This document shows positions 41,975 to 50,967 of a stretch of DNA of 56,931 nucleotides, piece after piece (the first letter of the stretch is position 1; every line of letters starts with the position of its first letter). The notes below the pieces were generated by a model, which ran no database searches, had not been told where the DNA came from, and was given only the letters and a program-made list of their open reading frames with translations. A program made the position numbers and the translations under genes. The DNA is taken from contig NZ_AVPL01000021.1 of NCBI RefSeq assembly GCF_000768695.1, positions 1 through 56,931 of the forward strand. The letters are read 5' to 3'. Source of the stretch: Knoellia aerolata DSM 18566 (lineage in GTDB: Bacteria; Actinomycetota; Actinomycetes; Actinomycetales; Dermatophilaceae).

Positions 41975-42991
41975 TCAACCTGCGCGCACCACGGCAGGCG
42001 ACCAGGCCGCCGGGATGAGGACCTCGGCGGGCGCCGAGCCGTCCGCGGGGGCCACCCACACGTCGGCTCTGGCCCCGCCACCTGGTGGCGCGAGGCCGAA
42101 CACGACGTGGTCGTCGTCCAGCCACTCGATCTGGTCGTCCACGCTGCGGGGGGCGTCGACGACCGCCTCGCTCCCGTCGGCCAGCGCCCGCACCCGCACC
42201 TCCCACGTGGTGGGCCCGGTGGCACTCTTGTACGCGAGCAGCCGTCCGTCGGGCGACAGGGAGGGACACTCGGCCGGCACGTCGAGCATGACGAGCGACC
42301 TGGTGCCGATGTCACCCCTGGCGAGGTACTTCGTGCCGCCCGTCATGACGGTGGCGTAGAACGACGTGCCGTCACCGGCGAAGGTCACTCCCCAGACGTT
42401 GACGTCCGGGGCGGAGTAGGGGCGTCCCCGGCGGCTCACGGCGAACGTCTCCACGTTGCCCAGCGAGTCACCGGACTCCATGTCGTAGATCTCGGTCTGC
42501 GTCGAGAAGCCGCCCTGGGCGTACGAGTGACCGACGACGAAGGTGGTGGTCGCGGCCCACCGGCCGTCGGGCGAGACCCTGGCCCGGCTGGGGATGCCCG
42601 GTGTCGACAGGCTGTGCCGCACCGACAGGTCGCCACGCAGCAGCAGCACGCGCGCCGTCGTCACGGCAGCCCGGTCGACCTGCAGGCAGACCCCGCCGGT
42701 GCGGCTCAGGTGCAGCCGCTCGCACGAGAGGTCGGATCCCGCGGGCGCGGCGGCGGGGTCCGCGACGGGCACCGTGCCGACGGTGCCGTACCCGGCGTCG
42801 ACCGCGGTGCGCCGGAAGGCGATGAAGTCCCCCGGGGGTGGGAAACCGGGGGAGGCGGACGTCCCCGGCGACGGTGCGAGCGCTGCGGTCGACTCGCCCC
42901 TGGCGGCCATGAGCACGTAGCCGACGGCCCCGCCCATCGCCATGACCACCACCACCGCGAAGGTGACGAGCCGCGCTCGGGCCGAGCTCAC
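41975..42991 (-). CDS. TolB/WD40-like beta-propeller protein with N-terminal membrane anchor
   Basis: A 338-residue protein. One span near residues 7-26 (LVTFAVVVVMAMGGAVGYVL) anchors it, with the body outside the cell. Two PD40-type repeats are visible (ARVSPDGRWAATTTFVVG and PSLSPDGRLLAYKS), with others less clear (GVTFAGDGTSFYA, IEWLDDDHVVFGL), indicating a beta-propeller. Function unknown; such proteins bind partners or act as sensors. The GTG start overlaps the MFS gene stop by 4 bp (GTGA), so the two are co-expressed. Confidence 0.82.
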   Translation of the reverse strand: MSSARARLVTFAVVVVMAMGGAVGYVLMAARGESTAALAPSPGTSASPGFPPPGDFIAFRRTAVDAGYGTVGTVPVADPAAAPAGSDLSCERLHLSRTGGVCLQVDRAAVTTARVLLLRGDLSVRHSLSTPGIPSRARVSPDGRWAATTTFVVGHSYAQGGFSTQTEIYDMESGDSLGNVETFAVSRRGRPYSAPDVNVWGVTFAGDGTSFYATVMTGGTKYLARGDIGTRSLVMLDVPAECPSLSPDGRLLAYKSATGPTTWEVRVRALADGSEAVVDAPRSVDDQIEWLDDDHVVFGLAPPGGGARADVWVAPADGSAPAEVLIPAAWSPAVVRAG

Positions 42992-44274
42992 GGGAGCACC
43001 GCCGGTGGGGTGGACCGGCGCACCAGCGTCACCGCTGCACCGACGGCGACGGCCAACCCGAGGCCCATGAGCAGGTACGCCAGGTCTGCACCCCAGCGAC
43101 CCGACAGGAGCCCGAAGCCCACGGACGAGACGAACGCGGCCACGGCCACGACGGTGCGGGCCAGCGACAGGCCGGAGGCCCGCGACACCTCGGGAAGGGT
43201 CGCCGAGACGGCAGCGGCGAGCACCCCGTCGGTCGCGGCGTAGTACAGACCCATGAGCAGGAGCGCGACGACCGCCGTCGCGACGGTCCCCAGCGAGCCG
43301 ACGACCACGGCATACACGCCCAGGAGGGCGACGTGGCCGGCGAGGTAGACGCGCATCCGACCCCACCGGTCCGCAACGCGCCCGACGGGGACGGCGAACA
43401 CCGTGTACGCGAGGGCGAGGCCGACGGCGAGGAGCGGGAACACCCGGGCGAGGTTCTCGTCCCGGTCGAGCAGTGCGAGGAAGACGAAGGCGTCACTCAC
43501 CGTGAACACGGTGAGCAGTCCCGCGAGCCCCACCCTGCGGACGAACGCGCGCGAGTGCAGCAGCGCCGTCAGGTCGGTACGGGTGAGCCGTGGTCGGCTC
43601 GGGGCTGCGGCGGTCGCCGCCGTCGGCGCTGCCCGCGGCGCTGCCGACGGCGGATGCCCGGGCACGAGGAGGACGAGGACGGCGAGCCCGACGAACCCGA
43701 AGGCCGCACTGACGACGAAGACGGCGTCGAACTGCCCGGGGACCAGCATGAGGACCCCGAACGCCACGAGCGGGCCCAACATCGCGCCGATCGTGTCGAG
43801 GGCCCGGTGGACGCCGAAGTTGTAGCCGAGGTCCGACGGGTGGGAGGCGGTGGCGATCATGGCGTCGCGTGGTGCCGTGCGGATGCCCTTCCCGACCCGG
43901 TCCACGGAGATGAGCCCGGCCACCCCGACGGCGGTGGACGCCAGGAGGAGCATCGGACGGGTGACCGCGGACAGCCCGTACCCCACCGACGCGACCAGCT
44001 TGGGGCGGCGCAGCCAGTCGGACAGGACGCCCGCGGCCATCGTGGAGACACCCGCGACCCCGCGGTACAGCCCGTCGACGAGGCCGAACTGCGCCGGGCT
44101 GAGGCCCAGCTGCAGGACGAGGAAGACCGGCAGGACCGCGGTGAGCATCTCCGACGAGATGTCGGTGAAGAGGCTGGTGAGGCCGAGGAGGACGACCGTC
44201 CGGGGGACCGCAGCACGCCGTGACCGCGAGCCGGCCCGCCGGTCGACCGGCAGGTTGCGGAACGAGACGTACAC
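42988..44274 (-). CDS. MFS transporter
   Basis: A 428-residue permease with about 12 membrane spans. The A-like loop is DWLRRPKLVASVGYGLSAVTRP, and the block GLISVDRVGKGIRTAPRDAMIA is typical of a widespread actinobacterial MFS group of unknown substrate. GTG 44274 (reading MYVSFRNLPVDRR) has GGGAG upstream and fits homologue-like beginnings; the frame is open up to GTG 44340, next to the tRNA terminator. It is co-transcribed with the TolB-like gene. Confidence 0.9.
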   Translation of the reverse strand: MYVSFRNLPVDRRAGSRSRRAAVPRTVVLLGLTSLFTDISSEMLTAVLPVFLVLQLGLSPAQFGLVDGLYRGVAGVSTMAAGVLSDWLRRPKLVASVGYGLSAVTRPMLLLASTAVGVAGLISVDRVGKGIRTAPRDAMIATASHPSDLGYNFGVHRALDTIGAMLGPLVAFGVLMLVPGQFDAVFVVSAAFGFVGLAVLVLLVPGHPPSAAPRAAPTAATAAAPSRPRLTRTDLTALLHSRAFVRRVGLAGLLTVFTVSDAFVFLALLDRDENLARVFPLLAVGLALAYTVFAVPVGRVADRWGRMRVYLAGHVALLGVYAVVVGSLGTVATAVVALLLMGLYYAATDGVLAAAVSATLPEVSRASGLSLARTVVAVAAFVSSVGFGLLSGRWGADLAYLLMGLGLAVAVGAAVTLVRRSTPPAVLP

Positions 44275-44343
44275 GGCGCTCCCGGGGTCGTCGGGTGCGA
44301 CCACTGTAAAAGCCGGGCGCCTCGACTGTCCGGAGATCACGAA

Positions 44344-44369
44344 ACCCCGGACCTGTGAGGGTCCGGGGT
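44344..44369 (-). terminator. Hairpin terminator after tRNA-Pro
   Basis: A perfect 10-bp stem (ACCCCGGACC / GGTCCGGGGT) with a 6-nt loop lies 28 bp after the tRNA 3' end on the minus strand, followed by a short TTTC tail. It separates the tRNA from the MFS gene. Confidence 0.65.
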
Positions 44370-44396
44370 CCCGGGCCGATGTCCGGGGACATCACG

Positions 44397-44473
<77 letters not shown>

Positions 44474-44552
44474 TGGCTTGCTCCCACGTCACCGTGAGAG
44501 CGATCGAACCTTATCCCATGGCGCGCGCCCCGACCGAATCGGTTGCGCGGGG

Positions 44553-46163
44553 TCAGTAGGACCGGCGCCGACGCAGCGACGAGGGCCGCCCGTCCGGGTC
44601 CCCGACGAGCCGCTGGGGCACCTCGAGCACCCGCCGGAGGACCGGGCCGATGTCGGGTTCGCGGACCCGGCGCAGCCGCCCGGCCGGACGCGCGCCGAGC
44701 ATCCCGCCGTCGTGCCACGCCTGCAGTGCCGTGGCGGACGCGGCGTACGCGGCGAACATCGCGGGCGCCGACACGCAGTCGGCCATCGCCGCCTCGTGCT
44801 CGGGACCGGACAGGGGACGGTCGAGGTGCTCGGCCGCCAGCCGCAGGCGCAGCGAGCGGGCGAACGGCGAGTGGTCGACCCCGGACTCGTCGATGACGAG
44901 GGCCGCCAGCTCGGAGTCGTGCGTCCACGACCGGCGGTTGACGTTGTCGGACCCGATCGTCGCGTACCAGTCGTCGATGACGAAGACCTTGGCGTGCACG
45001 TAGACGGGCCAGCCCGTGTGGTTCTCGATGCCGTATGCCGCGAAGCGGTCCGGTGCCGCCTCCGACAGCTGGGCGATGGCCTCGAACCTGCCCTCGAGCT
45101 GCAGCAGCTCGGCCGTGCCGCTGAGGTCCGGACGGTGGGGGAGGACGGTGAGGAGGTGCAGGTCGGGGTTCGACCGCAGGGCGTCGGCGAGGGCGGACGT
45201 CACCGAGGACGACCAGAGGTACTGCTCCTCGATGTAGATGAGGTCGCGTGCCCGGGAGATCGCGTTGAGGTGCGCGCGCGCGATGGAGCGCTCGCCCCGG
45301 GGCGCGAACGGGTAGGCCCGACCGAGGTGGCGGTGCGGGTACGTGCGCAGCAGCTGGACGACGTGGGTGCCCCCCTCGACCGGATCCGGCGCGGGCCGGG
45401 TCGGCGGCAACGGCGTCGGCTCGTCCTTGACGCGACCGATCCGGTCGCGCAGCCTCGAGTGCCAGGCCGGGGTGAGCGGGGAGGGGTCCTCCCAGCGTTC
45501 GCGGAAGACCGTCTCGACGTCACCGACCGCGGGGCCGGTGATGGCGCAGTGGACGTCGTGCCAGCCGGGGCGTGGCCCGTACTCCGGGGCGAGCCCCTGC
45601 TGCTGTGGGTCGCCGTGGTGGTCGGAGTCGTCGCGACGCGAGTGGGCGACGTCGATCCCGCCGACGAAGGCGATGTCGCGCGAGGGGTCGTCGCGGTGCC
45701 TGACGACGACGAACTTCTGGTGGTGGGAGCCGCCGCGACGGACCCGCATGTCGAGCACGACCTCGGCGTGCTCGTCGTCCTCATCGGCGAGGTCCTCGGC
45801 GACCTCGCGGTTCTCCTCGGCGGAGAAGTCGAGCTGCTCGGTGTGCGAGCGCCAGACGAGGACGCGCACGTGCACGTTGCGGTTCTCGGCGCGGTCGAGG
45901 ACGGCGAGCAGGGAGCTCGACGGGTCGTCCGTGAGCTGCTGGTCGCCGTCGATCCGCCACCCGGCGAACATCACGAGGTCGCCCTCGGTCGTCGCCTCGA
46001 GCACCTCGTGGAGCTCGGCGAAGTAGGTCGCGCCGTCGACGAGCGGCCGCACGAGGTTGCCGGTCGACCATGCCTCCTCGCCGGGGTGGGCGTCGTCGAG
46101 CCGGGTGTCGGGGTTGTCGCGCTCGCTCGCGGTGAGCAGCCAGCGGGTCACGTCGGGGTTCAC
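44553..46163 (-). CDS. Phospholipase D-family protein (two HKD motifs)
   Basis: A 536-residue protein with two H-x-K catalytic motifs: HHQKFVVVRHRDD (about residue 147) and HAKVFVIDDWYATIGSDNVN (about 390), both with the following Asp and the GSxN-type ending in the second. There is no membrane span or signal peptide, so it is closer to plant/Streptomyces-like PLD than to cardiolipin synthase. It may act on phospholipids; another phosphodiester substrate is possible. The GTG start overlaps the aminotransferase stop (GTGA). Confidence 0.9.
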   Translation of the reverse strand: MNPDVTRWLLTASERDNPDTRLDDAHPGEEAWSTGNLVRPLVDGATYFAELHEVLEATTEGDLVMFAGWRIDGDQQLTDDPSSSLLAVLDRAENRNVHVRVLVWRSHTEQLDFSAEENREVAEDLADEDDEHAEVVLDMRVRRGGSHHQKFVVVRHRDDPSRDIAFVGGIDVAHSRRDDSDHHGDPQQQGLAPEYGPRPGWHDVHCAITGPAVGDVETVFRERWEDPSPLTPAWHSRLRDRIGRVKDEPTPLPPTRPAPDPVEGGTHVVQLLRTYPHRHLGRAYPFAPRGERSIARAHLNAISRARDLIYIEEQYLWSSSVTSALADALRSNPDLHLLTVLPHRPDLSGTAELLQLEGRFEAIAQLSEAAPDRFAAYGIENHTGWPVYVHAKVFVIDDWYATIGSDNVNRRSWTHDSELAALVIDESGVDHSPFARSLRLRLAAEHLDRPLSGPEHEAAMADCVSAPAMFAAYAASATALQAWHDGGMLGARPAGRLRRVREPDIGPVLRRVLEVPQRLVGDPDGRPSSLRRRRSY

Positions 46164-47302
46164 GCGAGCGACCCTGCCATGCGCTCGACGGCTTCGGTGA
46201 CGATTGCGGGCGACGTCGCGAGGTTGAGCCGCACGTGGCCGCGCCCGGAGTCGCCGAAACCGGGTCCGGACGAGAGTGCCACCCGGCCCCGTTCCCGGAA
46301 CGCCGCGGCCGGGTCGTCACCCAGCCCGAGGGCCCGGCAGTCGAGCCAGGCAAGGTAGGTCGCGGCCGGTGCGGCATACCCGACCTGCGGGAGCCGCTGC
46401 GCGAGAAGGCGACCCAGCAGGTCGCGGTTCGCCGCCAGCTCGCGGTTCACCTGGTCCAGCCACGGCCGCCCCTCGGTCCACGCGGCGACGGCCGCGATCT
46501 GACCGAGGTGGCTGGCGCCGTGCGAGTGGACCTCGTGGAACGCCACGTCGGGGGGCGCGTCGGAGCCGACCACCGCGAGGGCCGCCCGGAGTCCGGCGAG
46601 GTTCCACGCCTTCGTCGCCGACACCAGGCTGACCCCACGCTCCCCGCCGGGCACGGTGAGGTAGGGCGTGAACACCCCGTCGTGCACGATCGAGGCGTGG
46701 ATCTCGTCGGCGATGACGACGACGCCGTGGTGGTCCGCGAGCGCGGCGAGCCGGGCCAGCTCGTCGGCGGTGTGCACGGCTCCGGTGGGGTTCTGGGGGT
46801 TGCACAGCAGGTATGCCGTCCGCTCACCCCGCGTGGCCGCCTCACCGAATGCCGTGTCGAGGGCCGTGGGGTCGAGCCGTCCCGACGCGTCCAGCGGCGC
46901 GTCCACGACGCGGCGACCGGTCATGGCGACGAAGCCGAAGAACGCGTTGTAGACCGGCGCCGAGACGACGACGGGCCCGCCCGGGTCGGTGACGCGCCGG
47001 ATGACCTCGCTCACGCCGGTCATGACGTCCGCGACCGGTGACGTGCGCGAGGTGTCGAGGGTCCACCCCCAGGTGTCGGCGGCATACGCGGCGCCGGCCT
47101 CGACGAGCTCGTGCCCGAGCGGGTAGCCCGTGTCACCCCGCACCAGGGCCGCCGTCACCGCCTCGACGACGGGCGGGCACGGCTCCGCGTCCATCTCGGC
47201 GACCCAGAGCGGCAGGACGTCGTCGGCGTACTGCCGCCACTTGACGCCGGTGCGGCGCGCACGCCAGCCGTCGGCGTCGCCGGAAAGGATCGGGGTGGTC
47301 AT
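46160..47302 (-). CDS. PatB/MalY-type PLP aminotransferase or C-S lyase
   Basis: A 380-residue fold-type I PLP enzyme. Marks are LPLWVAEMDAEPCPPV near the N-terminus, CNPQNPTGAVHTADEL, ADEIHASIVHDG and the Schiff-base lysine in LVSATKAWNLAGLRAAL. The WVAEMD motif is characteristic of the PatB/MalY cystathionine beta-lyase-like group. ATG 47302 lies 6 nt after a TACAGT box, so it is probably leaderless. It is co-transcribed with the PLD gene. Confidence 0.93.
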   Translation of the reverse strand: MTTPILSGDADGWRARRTGVKWRQYADDVLPLWVAEMDAEPCPPVVEAVTAALVRGDTGYPLGHELVEAGAAYAADTWGWTLDTSRTSPVADVMTGVSEVIRRVTDPGGPVVVSAPVYNAFFGFVAMTGRRVVDAPLDASGRLDPTALDTAFGEAATRGERTAYLLCNPQNPTGAVHTADELARLAALADHHGVVVIADEIHASIVHDGVFTPYLTVPGGERGVSLVSATKAWNLAGLRAALAVVGSDAPPDVAFHEVHSHGASHLGQIAAVAAWTEGRPWLDQVNRELAANRDLLGRLLAQRLPQVGYAAPAATYLAWLDCRALGLGDDPAAAFRERGRVALSSGPGFGDSGRGHVRLNLATSPAIVTEAVERMAGSLA

Positions 47303-47372
47303 GGACCGACTGTAGACACGGCCCCGGGACAGCCGTGGCAGGCCGTGGCGCGCGAGCGAATAGGCTGCACCC
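47303..47372. promoter_or_regulatory. Divergent leaderless promoters of patB-like and pgsA-like genes
   Basis: The 70-bp gap has TACAGT (minus strand, 47314-47309), 6 nt before the aminotransferase ATG, and TAGGCT (plus strand, 47361-47366), 6 nt before the next ATG. No Shine-Dalgarno is seen for either gene. Confidence 0.5.
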
Positions 47373-47975
47373 ATGACTGCCGGTGAGAGCGTCCGGGGGA
47401 CCGACAGCGCCCCCGTCGACCGCGTTCTCACGCTGCCCAACGCGTTGTCCACGTTGCGCCTGCTGGGTGTCCCGGCGTTCATCTGGGCGATCGCGACCCA
47501 GCACGACGCGATCGCGCTGGTCATCCTCGTGGCGTCGGGGATCACCGACTACCTCGACGGCAAGATCGCCCGCCACTACGGCCTCGTCTCCCGGGTCGGC
47601 CAGCTCCTCGACCCGCTCGCCGACCGCCTCTACATCGTCACGACCCTCGTCGGCCTCGCGTGGCGCGACATCATCCCGTGGTGGCTCGTCGTCGTGCTCT
47701 TCGCCCGTGAGGCGTTCATGGGGGTCGTCGTCCTCGTCGCCCAGCGGCACGGGTGGACCGGACTACCGGTGCACTTCATCGGCAAGGCCGCGACCTTCAA
47801 CCTCCTGTACGCGTTCCCGGCCCTGCTCATGGCCGACGGTGACGGTGCGCTGGCGACGGTCATGCGGCCGGTCGGGTGGGGCTTCGCGTGGTGGGGGACC
47901 GTCCTGTACTGGGTCGCAGGGATCCTGTATGCCGTCCAGCTGCGCCGGCTGCTCGCCCAGCGGGGGGCCCCGTGA
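47373..47975 (+). CDS. CDP-alcohol phosphatidyltransferase (PgsA-like)
   Basis: A 200-residue membrane enzyme of phospholipid synthesis. The family motif is seen as DYLDGKIARHYGLVSRVGQL then LDPLADR (D-x2-D-G-x2-A-R-x8-G-x3-D-x3-D) near residues 59-85. About five or six spans. Its place at the head of the DUF881 cluster equals Rv1822 (pgsA2), whose exact alcohol acceptor is not settled. The stop overlaps the next gene (GTGA). Confidence 0.93.
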   Translation: MTAGESVRGTDSAPVDRVLTLPNALSTLRLLGVPAFIWAIATQHDAIALVILVASGITDYLDGKIARHYGLVSRVGQLLDPLADRLYIVTTLVGLAWRDIIPWWLVVVLFAREAFMGVVVLVAQRHGWTGLPVHFIGKAATFNLLYAFPALLMADGDGALATVMRPVGWGFAWWGTVLYWVAGILYAVQLRRLLAQRGAP

Positions 47976-48895
47976 GTCCGCAGGTCACCGTGCCGCCGCG
48001 CCGACCGGACGCGTCCATGACGCTCCTCACGTCGATGATCGAGCGTCCCCTCGACCCGGGGTACGCCGCCGCCGCGGAGCGTCGAGAGCGGGCCGGGCTT
48101 CCCCGTGCGACGAGTCTGGCCTCGCCCCGGCTCGTGCTCTTCGTGGTGCTCGTCGGGGTGCTCGTCGGCATCGCCGCCGTCCAGCTGCGGGGGGGCGAGA
48201 CGACGAAGCAGCGCACCAAGTCCAGCCTTATCGAGCGCATCGAGCAGCATCAGGAGACCGTCGACACCAGGGCCGCCGAGGCGGGTGCGCTGCGCTCGGA
48301 GATCTCCACCCTCGACGCCGAGACCCTGCGCGACGTCAGCGAGTCGCTCGCGGCCGACGTCGAGCGGCTCTCCCTCGTCGCCGGCGCGGTGCCGGTCCGC
48401 GGCCCCGCGTTCGTCGTCACCGTCGACGACGCGCCGACGGCCGGTGACGAGGCCTCCGCGCCCGACCCGCGCGCGGACACCGACAGCACCGACGGCAAGG
48501 TCATCGCCCGCGACCTGCAGATCCTCACCAACAGCCTCTGGGAGGCCGGCGCGGAGGCGGTCTCCATCAACGGGCAGCGGCTGACCACGACGGCCTCGAT
48601 CCGCTTCGCCGGCGAGGCGATCCTCGTCGACTACCGTCCGCTCAAGCGCCCCTACGTGCTCACGGCCATCGGCAACCCGGGACGGCTCCCCGCCACGTTC
48701 GCGGACGGCAACGGCGGCACCTACCTCTCGACGCTCAAGAGCTCCTTCGGGATCCGGGCGGAGACGGCGGTGCGCAAGCAGGTCACGATCCCGGCATCGG
48801 CCACGCTGCGGACCCGGGCCGCGGTGCCCGCGGTTACGCTCGACCCGTCAGGTACGCCGAGCCCGGCGCCATCGTCCGAAGGAGACCCGTCGTGA
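47972..48895 (+). CDS. DUF881 family membrane protein (first copy)
   Basis: A 307-residue protein with one span near residues 50-70 (SPRLVLFVVLVGVLVGIAAV), a coiled-coil stretch after it (RTKSSLIERIEQHQETVDTR) and the extracellular DUF881 domain (VPVRGPAFVVTVDDAP, LQILTNSLWEAGAEAVSING, YVLTAIGNPGRL). The C-terminus is Pro/Ser-rich. The start GTG overlaps pgsA. ATG 48017 (MTLLTSMIERPLDPGY) is another possible start. Function unknown; equals Rv1823 by position. Confidence 0.9.
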   Translation: MSPQVTVPPRRPDASMTLLTSMIERPLDPGYAAAAERRERAGLPRATSLASPRLVLFVVLVGVLVGIAAVQLRGGETTKQRTKSSLIERIEQHQETVDTRAAEAGALRSEISTLDAETLRDVSESLAADVERLSLVAGAVPVRGPAFVVTVDDAPTAGDEASAPDPRADTDSTDGKVIARDLQILTNSLWEAGAEAVSINGQRLTTTASIRFAGEAILVDYRPLKRPYVLTAIGNPGRLPATFADGNGGTYLSTLKSSFGIRAETAVRKQVTIPASATLRTRAAVPAVTLDPSGTPSPAPSSEGDPS

Positions 48896-49224
48896 TCCCC
48901 GCCCTGGGCCTCGTCGTCGGCATCGTCGTCGGCGTCCTGCTCCAGCCCGAGGTCCCGCTCTGGCTCCAGCCCTACCTTCCCATCGCGGTCATCGCGGCGC
49001 TCGACGCCGTCTTCGGTGCCGTCCGGGCGGTCCTCGACGGCATCTTCAACGACAAGGTGTTCGTCATCTCGTTCCTGTCCAACGTCGTCGTCGCGGGCTT
49101 CATCGTCTACCTCGGCGACCAGCTGGGTGTGGGCAGCCAGCTCTCGACGGGCGTCGTCGTCGTCCTGGGGGTCCGGATCTTCTCCAACGTCGCGTCCATC
49201 CGGCGCCACCTCTTCAACGCGTGA
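48892..49224 (+). CDS. Small basic family protein (DUF1290)
   Basis: A 110-residue membrane protein with three spans (IPALGLVVGIVVGVLL, LPIAVIAALDAVFGAVRAVL, VFVISFLSNVVVAGFIVYLG). The block AALDAVFGAVRAVLDGIFNDKVF is the family signature. Always found between two DUF881 genes (Rv1824 position), with 4-bp overlaps on both sides here. Function unknown. Confidence 0.92.
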   Translation: MIPALGLVVGIVVGVLLQPEVPLWLQPYLPIAVIAALDAVFGAVRAVLDGIFNDKVFVISFLSNVVVAGFIVYLGDQLGVGSQLSTGVVVVLGVRIFSNVASIRRHLFNA

Positions 49225-49985
49225 GCCCGGGCGACATGAGCACCCAGGGCCACGACTCGCAGCGCTCGTGGCGACGGCTGCGACGCGCCGGCAAGCCGCG
49301 CCCCACCAAGGGGACGGTCCTGGCGACGCTGCTCGCGCTCGGGCTCGGGTTCGCCATCGCGGCCCAGGTCCACCAGACCTCCATCGAGGGGCTGGAGGAC
49401 CTGCGCGAGGACGAGCTCATCCGCATCCTCGACACCGTCGACCAGGACGGCAACCGGCTCGCCGAGGAGATCCAGGCCCTGCGCCTCTCCCGCGACCGGC
49501 TCCAGAGCGACACGACGAGCCTCACCGAGGCGCGCGAGGCCGCTCAGCAGCGGCTCGACTCCCTGGCCATCCTCGCCGGTACCGCGCCGGCCAAGGGCCC
49601 GGGCATCGTCCTCACCATCCGCGACCCCGAGAACCGCGTGACCGCGCCGCTCCTGCTCGACACCCTCCAGGAGCTGCGTGACGCCGGTGCCGAGGCGATC
49701 GAGATCAACAGCATCCGGGTCGTCGCCAGCACCTTCTTCACCGACGGCGAGGGCGGCATCTCCATCTCGGGCACGGAGGTCTCCGCCCCCTACGTCGTCA
49801 CGGCCATCGGCGACGGCTCCACGCTCGCGTCGGCGATGGAGATCCCCGGCGGGGTGACCAACTCCGTCCGCAGCGTCGGCGGGGAGGCCGGCGTCGAGAC
49901 CAAGGACGAGGTGACGGTGTCCGCGTTGCGGTCCGTTTCCGAGCCTCAGTACGCTCGACCCGTACCCAGTTCCACCACGTCCTGA
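49221..49985 (+). CDS. DUF881 family membrane protein (second copy)
   Basis: A 254-residue protein: basic cytosolic tail, one span near residue 32-48 (TVLATLLALGLGFAIAAQV), a long coiled coil (EELRED to RLDSLAILAG region) and the DUF881 domain (GPGIVLTIRDPE, LQELRDAGAEAIEINSIRVV, YVVTAIGDGSTL). Equals Rv1825. Start GTG 49221 overlaps the small basic protein; ATG 49236 is a possible alternative. Confidence 0.9.
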   Translation: MSPGDMSTQGHDSQRSWRRLRRAGKPRPTKGTVLATLLALGLGFAIAAQVHQTSIEGLEDLREDELIRILDTVDQDGNRLAEEIQALRLSRDRLQSDTTSLTEAREAAQQRLDSLAILAGTAPAKGPGIVLTIRDPENRVTAPLLLDTLQELRDAGAEAIEINSIRVVASTFFTDGEGGISISGTEVSAPYVVTAIGDGSTLASAMEIPGGVTNSVRSVGGEAGVETKDEVTVSALRSVSEPQYARPVPSSTTS

Positions 49986-50020
49986 CCCACGTCCTCACCC
50001 GGACCAGAAGGAGCCCAACG

Positions 50021-50410
50021 ATGAGCGACCTCGAGTACCCGAGCGACCTGCGCTACACCGCCGAGCACGAGTGGGTGCGCTCGGTCGAGGACGGCGCCGT
50101 CCGCATCGGGATCACCTCGTTCGCCCAGGACTCCCTCGGGGACGTCGTCTACGTCAGCCTTCCCGGGGTCGGCGACACGGTCGCGGTGGGCGACGCGTGC
50201 GGCGAGGTCGAGTCGACCAAGTCCGTGAGCGACCTCTACGCGCCCCTGGCCGGTGAGGTCACCGCGGTCAACGAGGCGCTCGACGCCTCACCGGAGCTCG
50301 TCAACTCCGACCCCTACGGCGAGGGCTGGATGTACGAGCTGCGTCCGAGCGACGCCGCCGCCGTCGACGGGTTGCTCGACGTCGAGGGCTACCAGCAGCA
50401 GCTCGGCTGA
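50021..50410 (+). CDS. gcvH: Glycine cleavage system H protein
   Basis: A 129-residue lipoyl carrier shuttling the methylamine group in the glycine cleavage system. The lipoylated lysine is Lys 67 in GEVESTKSVSDLYAP; YTAEHEWVR and GITSFAQDSLGDVVYVSLP are typical. ATG with AAGGAG 7 nt upstream. gcvP is 2.7 kb downstream, with regulatory genes between, as in mycobacteria (Rv1826-Rv1832). Confidence 0.97.
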   Translation: MSDLEYPSDLRYTAEHEWVRSVEDGAVRIGITSFAQDSLGDVVYVSLPGVGDTVAVGDACGEVESTKSVSDLYAPLAGEVTAVNEALDASPELVNSDPYGEGWMYELRPSDAAAVDGLLDVEGYQQQLG

Positions 50411-50508
50411 TTCCCCGTCCCTTCACAGGTGGGCGCCTGTTCATCCCTCGACCGGTCATCTAGGGTGAGTGGTCCAGCACGACGCGTTGCAGACAAGGAG
50501 CCGCACTG
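50411..50508 (+). promoter_or_regulatory. gcvH-garA gap with likely promoter
   Basis: A -10-like TAGGGT (50461-50466) is seen in the 98-bp gap, with TGTTCA 17 bp upstream as a weak -35. AAGGAG precedes the ATG of the FHA gene. Confidence 0.4.
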
Positions 50509-50967
50509 ATGAGTGACCGAAGTCGTGAGATCCCGGACCGCGAGCCGGAGTCGTCGACGACGATGCACATCCCTGCGGTGGGCGGGCTCGAACGCTCCGA
50601 CATCGTCCACGAGAGCGAGCACGTCCTCACGCGCGCCGACCAGGCCACCGTCGAGGCGCTCCGCCCCGGCACCGCCCTGCTCGTCGTCCTGCGCGGACCC
50701 AACACCGGGGCACGCTTCCTGCTCGACGACGACGAGGTCACCTCGGGGCGCCACCCCGAGAGCGACATCTTCCTCGACGACGTGACGGTGTCGCGCAAGC
50801 ACGCGACGTTCGAGCGCACGGAGGGCCGGTTCGTCGTCAAGGACGTCGGCTCCCTCAACGGCACCTACGTCAACCGGGAGCGGATCGACGAGTCGGTCCT
50901 GCAGACCGGCGACGAGGTGCAGATCGGCAAGTACCGCCTCGTCTTCTATGCCGCCAAGCAGGCCTGA
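50509..50967 (+). CDS. garA: GarA-like FHA-domain regulator
   Basis: A 152-residue protein: an N-terminal tail with threonines (SSTTM at 15-19) near where GarA carries its ETTS kinase site, then an FHA domain (VTSGRHPESDIFLDDVTVSRKHATF; GSLNGTYVNRERID). GarA, when unphosphorylated, binds and controls glutamate-metabolising enzymes (2-oxoglutarate decarboxylase, glutamate dehydrogenase), and Ser/Thr kinases switch it off. Position between gcvH and ftsR equals Rv1827. The tail motif differs slightly from ETTS, so the phospho-switch is inferred. Confidence 0.9.
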   Translation: MSDRSREIPDREPESSTTMHIPAVGGLERSDIVHESEHVLTRADQATVEALRPGTALLVVLRGPNTGARFLLDDDEVTSGRHPESDIFLDDVTVSRKHATFERTEGRFVVKDVGSLNGTYVNRERIDESVLQTGDEVQIGKYRLVFYAAKQA

